Positions 43,701 to 51,400 of a stretch of DNA of 64,000 bases are shown here, one piece after another. Position 1 is the stretch's first letter, and every line of letters begins with the position of its first letter. A program made the position numbers and the translations under genes. The notes beneath the pieces were generated by a model, which searched no databases, was not told the DNA's origin, and saw only the letters and a list, made by a program, of their open reading frames with translations. The stretch comes from Mytilus trossulus (Eukaryota > Mollusca > Bivalvia > Mytilida > Mytilidae). The stretch is taken from assembly GCF_036588685.1 (NCBI RefSeq), contig NC_086378.1, positions 47,734,686 to 47,798,685 of the forward strand, written 5' to 3'.

Positions 43701-45504
43701 TTCAGTCGGTATTGCAACCAAACAAGAGAGTGCAAAGTCATCCTTTTATGAATTCCGACGTCCCAAAATAAGTTTATAAATAGAAATACTATTGATAACA
43801 AATAAAATCATATTTCTATTTGATCAATTGATTCTTGGTCTAGTACATTTCAGGTTTTTAAAAACCCTGTCCTTGTTTAAACCCATCTGAAGTATTTTCA
43901 CTATGTTGTATAAAAAAAAAAGAAGATGTGGTATGATTGCCAATGAGACAACTATCCACAAAAGACCAAAATGACACAGACATTAACAACTATAGGTCAC
44001 CGTACGGCCTTCGACAATGAGCAAAGCCCATATCGCATAGTCAGCTATAAAAACCCCGATAAGACAATGTAAAACAATTCAAACGAGAAAACTAACGGCC
44101 TTATTTATGTAAAAAAAAATGAAAGAAAATAAATATGTAACACATAAACAAACTACAACCACTGAATTACAGACTCCTGACTTGGGACAGGCACATACAT
44201 AAATAAAGTGGCGGGGTTAAACAGGTTAGCGGGATCCCAACCCTCCCCCTAACCTGGGACAGTGACATAAAAGTACAACATAAGAACGAACTATAAAAAT
44301 CAGTTGAAAAAGGATTAAACTCATCAGATGGACAAACATACAAGTAAACGTGGTCGGGTACTTATACATCCCGATACAAAAAGACGCAACGAACAGATCT
44401 GAGAGTACTCGCAGTTATCTGACAGCTAGTTCAAAGCCACTAACAACTAATAAAAAAATCATGCATCTAAGATGCAGCATACTATACACTGTACAATGTG
44501 GGGTTTGCTCATTGCTGATGCCGTCCAATTACCTGTACAACAGTGGCGTAGTTTGCCTTCTGAAAAAAACGAGACAGAGGATCTCTTCGAAATATTTGTT
44601 TGAAATCACTCTCAAAAAGTGAGATTATGTTTGTCCCCCAAAGATAATGCTACATGTATATGTAAAGAGTACACATTGAAAAAGAAGGGATATGGTCCAT
44701 TTATTTATGATTCAAAAACACATAACAAAATCCAAAGCGAAATAACCAACCTTGTATTGTTGTTCTTTAACTAAAAATCATAATATAAGACATTCAATAA
44801 AAAAAATACTCATACGTCAATGCAACTTCAAACATGGTCCCTATACACTGTGAGTGACACTGTTATAACTATTGTTATGCAAACTCAAAGACTGACAGGT
44901 TTGTATAACAACATTCTCTAAATGCGCTGATTAAATATTTTTCATCGATCTTTCCTGTCCGGTATTTTTACAATGTAATGCAAGGTTCAACCGTAACATG
45001 TATCTAACATTTATATATTTATGTTTTTGTCAGCTGGTTTGCATCCTTGTGCTTTGGTTGTCTTGTCGAAATTCAAATGTTAACAAAATGTAGTTCATCA
45101 TAAATTATATATATATTCTGTAATAACTTAACATACGCATGATACAGAAGCCATCGAAATAATTATAATTATTGAAAAATAGAATAGTCTTTTCCTTTCT
45201 TTTATGACATATTTTTCAGTCATTCATCTTTTCAGCTGACATCTCTTCTGCTTGTTTTTTAATCTTTTTTTTTATATATCTTTGAAAATTGTTTACAAAC
45301 ATATTTTTCAGTTATATAATTTATAAACTTTCTCTTTTTTATTTAATAAAAAAAAAAGAATTTAGGGTTAAACCTATTTCTGAACCTTCAAATACGTATA
45401 AAATTTACCATCAAAAAATTGATGTGACTCATTTAAATTTTAGTAAAATATATTAACTTACCATTCTGTAAAGCAACCAAAATAAACATAAGATATTCTT
45501 TCAT
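33895..45504 (-). CDS. Single-Ig type I transmembrane receptor with tyrosine-motif tail (complete, 6 exons)
   Basis: Minus-strand exons 45504-45462, 43566-43252, 41955-41911, 41172-41134, 35149-35090 and 34724-33895 join at phase-1 boundaries. They make a 1,332-bp frame, 443 residues plus TGA. In order: signal peptide (1-15, MKEYLMFILVAL core); one Ig domain (about 19-119; Cys40, Trp50, Asp95-x-Gly-x-Tyr99-x-Cys101); Ser/Thr-rich stalk (120-175) with sequons at 123 and 144 and another in the Ig domain at 90; membrane span about 177-200; Lys-anchored tail of 240 residues. Tail tyrosines include SNYESI (Tyr234, fits the ITIM pattern S/I/V/LxYxxI/V/L), YLEV (276), YINP (285) and YENL (420); the last two also fit pYxN docking. 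It resembles small invertebrate immune-type or adhesion receptors. No specific family is assigned. The first acceptor could be 43566 or 43548 (both in phase, differing by six residues). Confidence 0.85.
35090..35149 (-). CDS. Exon 5: stalk, 60 bp, phase 1-1
   Basis: The donor is ACAG|GTAAGA. The acceptor ATATATGAAG has a weak pyrimidine tract. It encodes IKPSTSIHNEAIDTNRKET with split Asn and Gly codons. It joins in frame on both sides, supporting it as real. Confidence 0.75.
35327..35355 (-). mobile_element. Helitron/HINE-like 3' terminus, minus orientation
   Basis: TACTAGAACACACCCGCGAA followed by ATTGCGGGT is the reverse complement of the terminus at 38993-39020. It contains a short GC hairpin (CCCGC..GCGGG) next to CTAG, as at Helitron-type 3' ends. 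Confidence 0.55.
35760..35930 (+). repeat. CCCGAAATC-type degenerate repeat
   Basis: Repeated short blocks (ATCCCGAAATCCC, ATATCCCGAAATCACG, GATCCCGAAGCCCC) are the inverse of those at 38060-38215 (TTTCGGGATCCGGGATTTC, ATTTCGGGATGTCG, ACCTCGGGATTTC). The two form an inverted pair about 2.3 kb apart in one intron. Confidence 0.65.
36035..36090. repeat. (CGTC)n-type simple repeat
   Basis: TGTTCGTCCGTCCGTTCGCT and CGTCCGTCCGTCCGTCCATG form a tetranucleotide-based run. It gives the RPSVRP pattern in the spurious plus-strand frame at 35793-36095. Confidence 0.85.
36180..36430. repeat. GTTTGCAGCAGG palindromic repeat, cluster 1
   Basis: Units such as GTTTGCAGCAGATCTGCTGC and AAAC.. are imperfect palindromes of about 24 bp spaced by short spacers. 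The frames on both strands encoding QACSKKGSC- or LLQTCSK-like patterns are by-products. Confidence 0.8.
37070..37440. repeat. GTTTGCAGCAGG palindromic repeat, cluster 2
   Basis: GTTTGCAGCAGGTCTGCAGC plus AAAC recurs at about 60-bp spacing (near 37075, 37130, 37170, 37226 and 37267), separated by ACTCATTTGCATATAAAT-like spacers. Each core folds on itself. Confidence 0.85.
37515..39025 (+). mobile_element. Helitron/HINE-like non-autonomous element
   Basis: It starts ATCTATACTATTAAACGAGA and ends with the hairpin CCCGCGATTTCGCGGG followed by TGTGTTCTAGTATAGAT. The 10-bp ends ATCTATACTA and TAGTATAGAT are inverted, as described for Helentron-associated elements. An internal unit of about 105 bp (TCCGTCATTGGGCGAAATTT..) is tandemly repeated at 37700-37915. 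Interior segments include repeat pieces at 38060-38283 and a retroelement tail at 38520-38790. No helicase frame was seen. Confidence 0.55.
38520..38790 (-). mobile_element. 5'-truncated retroelement tail
   Basis: AGATGTGGTATGAATGCCAA and TGAGACAGCTCTCCACAAGA start a copy colinear with 43922-44190. Shared blocks are TACGGCCTTCAACA, AATGTAAAACAATTCAAATG and CAGGCTCCTGACTGG. Confidence 0.75.
39026..39390 (-). mobile_element. Inverted partial copy of the HINE-like element
   Basis: The minus strand from 39390 starts ATCTATACTATTAAACGGGA. It runs AGACCTCATTTTGGGTGTCG, CTTCTCTTCCTTCCACAATA and so on, matching 37515-37690. It abuts the right end of the plus-strand element at 39025. Confidence 0.7.
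39640..40100 (+). mobile_element. Dispersed retroelement-like tail, copy 2
   Basis: It contains GTTGGCTGCTGGCGGTCTGT, GACATCGGACTCGGACTTCT, CCTGTCCCAAGTCAGGAGCC, TTTGTTAGTCTTGTATTA and CCAGCTGAAGGACGCCTCCG. The right part matches 1340-1560. Intronic to the minus-strand receptor. The 89-codon frame at 40013-40282 starts inside it. Confidence 0.7.
40440..40540 (+). repeat. Short dispersed repeat (CAGACGCGCGTTTAGTCT)
   Basis: It shares CAGACGCGCGTTTAGTCT and AAAAGTCTCATCAGTGATGC with 31960-32035. Non-coding. Confidence 0.65.
40541..41133. other. Intronic sequence
   Basis: Part of the intron between stalk exons 4 and 5 of the minus-strand gene. Nothing was recognised. Confidence 0.5.
41134..41172 (-). 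CDS. Exon 4: stalk, 39 bp, phase 1-1
   Basis: The acceptor is TTCTATAACAG and the donor is AATA|GTAAGT. It encodes KMSPTELQNTTN, with an NTT sequon. The following 6-kb intron holds a Helitron-like cluster and retroelement copies. Confidence 0.8.
41911..41955 (-). CDS. Exon 3: stalk, 45 bp, phase 1-1
   Basis: The acceptor is CATATTTTGACAG and the donor is AAAG|GTATAG. It encodes QINETQTTDEYTAK with an NET sequon, directly after the Ig domain. Confidence 0.8.
41956..42865. other. Intronic sequence
   Basis: Intron between the Ig exon and stalk exon 3. It is AT-rich, and no exon or known repeat was seen in this part. Confidence 0.5.
42871..43021. repeat. Imperfect 151-bp palindrome (MITE-like)
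   Basis: The left end is TGTAATTAAGAGTTGAATGC and continues TTCTTTTTGCAACTTCAT. The right end is the inverse (ATGAAGTAACAAAAGGAAGC, ATTCAATACTTATAATTACA). Inner arms match GCGTTGTCC/GGTCAACGC. It lies between the Ig exon and the next stalk exon. Confidence 0.7.
43252..43566 (-). CDS. Exon 2: immunoglobulin domain
   Basis: One phase 1-1 exon encodes the whole Ig fold, the usual arrangement for shuffled Ig domains. The B-strand Cys is in ETITLQCQNSG, the C-strand Trp in SLWRRK, and the F-strand motif is ITEEDLGLYSCEV. The two Cys are 61 residues apart, V- or I-set-like. The donor is CACT|GTAAGT. The acceptor is TTAAG at 43566 or, alternatively, GGAAG before 43548. Confidence 0.9.
43910..44640 (-). 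mobile_element. Longest copy of the AGATGTGGTATG retroelement tail
   Basis: It begins after an A-run with AGATGTGGTATGATTGCCAA and TGAGACAACTATCCAC. It extends through TACGGCCTTCGACAATGAGC, AAAACAATTCAAACGAGAAA, GACTCCTGACTTGGGACAGG, GATGGACAAACATACAAG and GAGAGTACTCGCAGTTATCT. The last block is also present at 24186 next to the coding copy, which links this tail to reverse transcriptase lineage 1. It lies in intron 1 of the minus-strand gene. Confidence 0.8.
44641..45461. other. Intron 1 remainder
   Basis: AT-rich intronic sequence of the minus-strand gene. Nothing further was recognised. Confidence 0.5.
45462..45504 (-). CDS. Exon 1: start codon and signal peptide
   Basis: ATG at 45504, then KEYLMFILVALQN and a split Gly; the donor is AATG|GTAAGT, phase 1. 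The hydrophobic core is short but adequate for secretion. A TTTTTGTAG about 30 bases upstream on the same strand could be an acceptor, so a 5' untranslated exon further upstream is possible. Confidence 0.82.
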
Positions 45505-46099
45505 TCTACATGCAGTCTATACGTCATATTCAAGTTTCTACAAAAAGAACAAAATGGTGCAATCAATTCACCTTTAAATCATTGCAACTTTAATGGGAGC
45601 TGGATTTTTTAGTTCAAATAATAAAAGCAACGCTTGAGCATGTTGCGGAGGAGCGGACTAGAAAATAATTTTAACCAACAATAAAAAAAAACAGTTCATG
45701 TTGTATCGCAGAGAGTTGCTGTTGCTGTGGTTATAAAGATCAGATTGCATGGAAATAACTTTAAGAGAAAACGTTTGCATTTGGGCTTGTTTTGGACTAT
45801 ACTTATAAGGGGGAAAATACCACTTAAATGAAATGTCAAAAAGTCAAAGTTATATTTACCGGTATTTTGAGTCTAACCTAATGATTTCTGATTTTTTGTC
45901 AATTCAATGTTTATGTTAATCTGTTAATAAGAGTTAAGGAAATAGCCTTGTCAACATGATTTCTGTGGGGCCTATCTTAGTAGTTCATATACTGTCAATA
46001 ATGAGGTCACAAGATCGACAAATCCTGTTCTTGGCAGGTGTGTTCAACTCCTCCGTAAGTTTACCACTTTCCCTGCAAGGTAACGATGGGTTGTTCTCT

Positions 46100-46185
46100 C
46101 TGCATACTTTCATTTCTAATGATATTTTTTTGCAGATGACACCTCTTTATTTGTTATAGTAGATGATGATCCTGTTGTAGCAGCT
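46100..46185 (+). pseudogene. Reverse transcriptase remnant (ADDTSLF motif) at the left edge of the array
   Basis: From 46131 one frame reads FFADDTSLFVIV, then DDDPVVAA up to 46185, where the 2.2-kb array begins. FADDTSLF is the catalytic-site signature of non-LTR reverse transcriptases. The frame is closed upstream by TGA at 46122-46124, and a neighbouring frame reads TFISNDIF, which resembles the usual preceding INDI element. This suggests a frameshifted, truncated remnant. Confidence 0.5.
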
Positions 46186-46234
46186 GGGACAATACCCCTA
46201 ATGCGCCTTGAAATGAGGAACACAAAAGTCACGT

Positions 46235-46247
46235 GTAAACAAAAAAT
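46235..46247 (+). promoter_or_regulatory. Overlapping E-box and forkhead-type motif in every array unit
   Basis: CACGTGTAAACA fuses a perfect E-box (CACGTG) with a forkhead-type core (TGTAAACA), 47 bases after the unit start. It recurs at each unit, nine times in the window. An octamer ATGCAAAT lies further in (near 47109). The regulatory role is conjecture. Confidence 0.3.
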
Positions 46248-47457
46248 CTCTGTGTAGTGATATTTGACACATTGCTATGATAAACAAATGACTGAGCTGA
46301 ACCATTAGTGTTAATTTAGAAAATAAGGGAACACAGAATAAATGTGTAAAAACCATGGAGCTATGAAATGTGTTCAAAGTATTAAAATTTCAAAGAACTT
46401 ATTGTGTTAAAATTGGGATTTTTTACCATGAGGAGCGACATCGCAAAAGGATACTCGGGGTTTGCTAAATTACGGAAAAATGAATCACACTTCGTACCCC
46501 GAAAATTTAACCACATATGTAAAAATGTCTCAGCTTCGAAACAAGCCATCATACATATACAAGTTTACGATATGGGCTGAGCAACAGAAGAAAACGTTAT
46601 CATTACGGCCTATGGAATAACAATTGCGCATATTGACCCATCTTGTAAGAGAGGATCCAGAGATATCTTAAGCTAATTTCACCTTGTACACCACAGAAAA
46701 TTGTTAAAATGATGGTTAGTAGTTTTTTATTTATACCTAGTTATCATAAATGATTTCAAATAAATATTATTGGTAAAGAACAGCAAAAATTCAATAAAAT
46801 TTTCACTTTTAAATGCATTACTGGCACGGGGCTGAACACTTTTTTTAGGCACAATCTTAACTTTGTTTACCCCCGAGAGATTCGAAATGAATTGTTTATT
46901 CAATTGAAAAAGGCAAGAAAAAACTTACATGTAATATAAATAAATTGTAAGTAAACATGACACAATATAGTCTTTGTTGTGCAATTATCACTCTGGTCTA
47001 CAGGAATAGCTGATAATCAAGGGAGATAACACACTTCACACGAGTAAAGTGAGATACATTATACATGTGCTTTTATCCAATGATTTGACCCTGGTCAGTA
47101 GATATCATATGCAAATAAACAGAAAAAAAACATGTACATTTATTAAGAAAATCACGAATTACTATTGTTAATGCACACGAGCAAAACACAAGATATTGTC
47201 ATTTCTCAGTGAAAAAGGGGGAGGGTCAAACCTTCTTGAAAACAATATTGCTATTCAACTACATGTATTAAGCTAGTTAGCTACTTCTCATTGCTTCTAA
47301 TATAAACAGTTTAAATGAAGGTGGCTAAGCCACAAGGGAGAAGCATTTTTCTTTCTTTGTGATAAAACTTTCAAGAATTAGATTTTTCTCTCTCAATACT
47401 TATGTATTTAAATTAAATGATAACACAGTTTGAGTTAATTTTTTTGTCTTATTTCAG

Positions 47458-47526
47458 TTCCAGACATATCATTACTTTTAAATATGAGATGACAAACTAA
47501 AGGTTTTAAAAGGTCCTGAATAACTG
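47458..47526 (+). other. Candidate 5' untranslated exon in array unit 1 (repeated in each unit)
   Basis: A strong acceptor (TTTTTTTGTCTTATTTCAG) and donor (AACTG|GTAAGC) bound 69 bases with stops in all frames. Two tiny overlapping upstream frames occur: ATG AGA TGA and ATG ACA AAC TAA. Equivalent exons recur every 2,199-2,200 bp. It is followed about 760 bases later by an acceptor and an ATG. Confidence 0.4.
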
Positions 47527-48290
47527 GTAAGCATTTTGATTTATTAGGTAAGCTCTAAATTATTTATTTATGGTATTTGTGCAAATGAAATTACAGTCAG
47601 TATGTTAGAAATATGCTTATATGAAAACTGTTGCTATGGTCTTGCTATTAAATGAAAAGGCTTGGTTACTGATCTTTTCGACTCAACATTTCGAGTTAAA
47701 TCTTGCGGCAACTGATTCTCATGTAACACTGCAAACTCTATTTAGCACTATTTTGATCTGTCATTATTTAATGACGCTATAATACGTGTGATGTCACAAT
47801 GTTTCCTTTAATACCTCATGTGGATTTCTCACTGATAAAGGGCTTTCACTGAAATACATGTAAAAAGCCTTTTTTTCTCAAATAGAATTATGTGAATGGA
47901 CAAGTTTTGAAAATTTGCACTTCATTGCACTCTAATTACATGATAAGAATGACTTTCCCAGTAGTTTTGAGGGGTTTCCACAGTATTATATACCGGATGT
48001 CCACTAGTAAGAATAGTTATTTTGGTGTTTTTTTTTTTTATGAAATCTACATTTTTGCATAATGTCTCTGTCAAAATGCACTTTAAGACACAAGAAAATG
48101 TTATAGAATGCTTTAATAGGGTCTGTGTATTGTAATTTAAGGTTAACATCAGAAGTTTTGTCCTTGTTTTGACTAGTAAAGGTATACTGGAAGAAATTAA
48201 TTATCCATACACGTTGTATTAAAAATAAATGAATATAGCGATAAAAGTGTCATTGCCATATAGTGCTGAAACGACTTTATTTTTTTTCAG

Positions 48291-48400
48291 AAATGGACAA
48301 ATATACACAGATTTATTCAGAATGTCATACCGATGAAGATCGCCTAAAAATATTTGGAAAAATCAGAACTATGGATTTCAATATGGGACAATACCCCTAA
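48291..48400 (+). CDS. Candidate first coding exon, truncated at the unit junction (unit 1)
   Basis: After the acceptor TTTATTTTTTTTCAG comes AA and then ATG at 48293. The frame reads MDKYTQIYSECHTDED, then RLKIFGKIRTMDFNM up to the unit boundary at 48384. It then picks up GQYP and a stop from the next unit. ATGs of the other copies are at 50493, 52692, 54891, 57090, 59289, 61488 and 63687. No donor occurs before the junction, so these copies look like decapitated first exons. A complete version may lie beyond the array. I do not recognise the protein. Confidence 0.35.
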
Positions 48401-51400
48401 TGCGCCTTGAAATGAGGAACACAAAAGTCACGTGTAAACAAAAAATCTCTGTGTAGTGATATTTGACACATTGCTATGATAAACAAATGACTGAGCTGAA
48501 CCATTAGTGTTAATTTAGAAAATAAGGGAACACAGAATAAATGTGTAAAAACCATGGAGCTATGAAATGTGTTCAAAGTATTAAAATTTCAAAGAACTTA
48601 TTGTGTTAAAATTGGGATTTTTTACCATGAGGAGCGACATCGCAAAAGGATACTCGGGGTTTGCTAAATTACGGAAAAATGAATCACACTTCGTACCCCG
48701 AAAATTTAACCACATATGTAAAAATGTCTCAGCTTCGAAACAAGCCATCATACATATACAAGTTTACGATATGGGCTGAGCAACAGAAGAAAACGTTATC
48801 ATTACGGCCTATGGAATAACAATTGCGCATATTGACCCATCTTGTAAGAGAGGATCCAGAGATATCTTAAGCTAATTTCACCTTGTACACCACAGAAAAT
48901 TGTTAAAATGATGGTTAGTAGTTTTTTATTTATACCTAGTTATCATAAATGATTTCAAATAAATATTATTGGTAAAGAACAGCAAAAATTCAATAAAATT
49001 TTCACTTTTAAATGCATTACTGGCACGGGGCTGAACACTTTTTTTAGGCACAATCTTAACTTTGTTTACCCCCGAGAGATTCGAAATGAATTGTTTATTC
49101 AATTGAAAAAGGCAAGAAAAAACTTACATGTAATATAAATAAATTGTAAGTAAACATGACACAATATAGTCTTTGTTGTGCAATTATCACTCTGGTCTAC
49201 AGGAATAGCTGATAATCAAGGGAGATAACACACTTCACACGAGTAAAGTGAGATACATTATACATGTGCTTTTATCCAATGATTTGACCCTGGTCAGTAG
49301 ATATCATATGCAAATAAACAGAAAAAAAAACATGTACATTTATTAAGAAAATCACGAATTACTATTGTTAATGCACACGAGCAAAACACAAGATATTGTC
49401 ATTTCTCAGTGAAAAAGGGGGAGGGTCAAACCTTCTTGAAAACAATATTGCTATTCAACTACATGTATTAAGCTAGTTAGCTACTTCTCATTGCTTCTAA
49501 TATAAACAGTTTAAATGAAGGTGGCTAAGCCACAAGGGAGAAGCATTTTTCTTTCTTTGTGATAAAACTTTCAAGAATTAGATTTTTCTCTCTCAATACT
49601 TATGTATTTAAATTAAATGATAACACAGTTTGAGTTAATTTTTTTGTCTTATTTCAGTTCCAGACATATCATTACTTTTAAATATGAGATGACAAACTAA
49701 AGGTTTTAAAAGGTCCTGAATAACTGGTAAGCATTTTGATTTATTAGGTAAGCTCTAAATTATTTATTTATGGTATTTGTGCAAATGAAATTACAGTCAG
49801 TATGTTAGAAATATGCTTATATGAAAACTGTTGCTATGGTCTTGCTATTAAATGAAAAGGCTTGGTTACTGATCTTTTCGACTCAACATTTCGAGTTAAA
49901 TCTTGCGGCAACTGATTCTCATGTAACACTGCAAACTCTATTTAGCACTATTTTGATCTGTCATTATTTAATGACGCTATAATACGTGTGATGTCACAAT
50001 GTTTCCTTTAATACCTCATGTGGATTTCTCACTGATAAAGGGCTTTCACTGAAATACATGTAAAAAGCCTTTTTTTCTCAAATAGAATTATGTGAATGGA
50101 CAAGTTTTGAAAATTTGCACTTCATTGCACTCTAATTACATGATAAGAATGACTTTCCCAGTAGTTTTGAGGGGTTTCCACAGTATTATATACCGGATGT
50201 CCACTAGTAAGAATAGTTATTTTGGTGTTTTTTTTTTTTATGAAATCTACATTTTTGCATAATGTCTCTGTCAAAATGCACTTTAAGACACAAGAAAATG
50301 TTATAGAATGCTTTAATAGGGTCTGTGTATTGTAATTTAAGGTTAACATCAGAAGTTTTGTCCTTGTTTTGACTAGTAAAGGTATACTGGAAGAAATTAA
50401 TTATCCATACACGTTGTATTAAAAATAAATGAATATAGCGATAAAAGTGTCATTGCCATATAGTGCTGAAACGACTTTATTTTTTTTCAGAAATGGACAA
50501 ATATACACAGATTTATTCAGAATGTCATACCGATGAAGATCGCCTAAAAATATTTGGAAAAATCAGAACTATGGATTTCAATATGGGACAATACCCCTAA
50601 TGCGCCTTGAAATGAGGAACACAAAAGTCACGTGTAAACAAAAAATCTCTGTGTAGTGATATTTGACACATTGCTATGATAAACAAATGACTGAGCTGAA
50701 CCATTAGTGTTAATTTAGAAAATAAGGGAACACAGAATAAATGTGTAAAAACCATGGAGCTATGAAATGTGTTCAAAGTATTAAAATTTCAAAGAACTTA
50801 TTGTGTTAAAATTGGGATTTTTTACCATGAGGAGCGACATCGCAAAAGGATACTCGGGGTTTGCTAAATTACGGAAAAATGAATCACACTTCGTACCCCG
50901 AAAATTTAACCACATATGTAAAAATGTCTCAGCTTCGAAACAAGCCATCATACATATACAAGTTTACGATATGGGCTGAGCAACAGAAGAAAACGTTATC
51001 ATTACGGCCTATGGAATAACAATTGCGCATATTGACCCATCTTGTAAGAGAGGATCCAGAGATATCTTAAGCTAATTTCACCTTGTACACCACAGAAAAT
51101 TGTTAAAATGATGGTTAGTAGTTTTTTATTTATACCTAGTTATCATAAATGATTTCAAATAAATATTATTGGTAAAGAACAGCAAAAATTCAATAAAATT
51201 TTCACTTTTAAATGCATTACTGGCACGGGGCTGAACACTTTTTTTAGGCACAATCTTAACTTTGTTTACCCCCGAGAGATTCGAAATGAATTGTTTATTC
51301 AATTGAAAAAGGCAAGAAAAAACTTACATGTAATATAAATAAATTGTAAGTAAACATGACACAATATAGTCTTTGTTGTGCAATTATCACTCTGGTCTAC

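Noticed and set aside
47922-48149. 75-codon minus-strand frame repeated in each array unit
   Set aside because: No splice signals, signal peptide or domain. Its repetition reflects the array, not selection.
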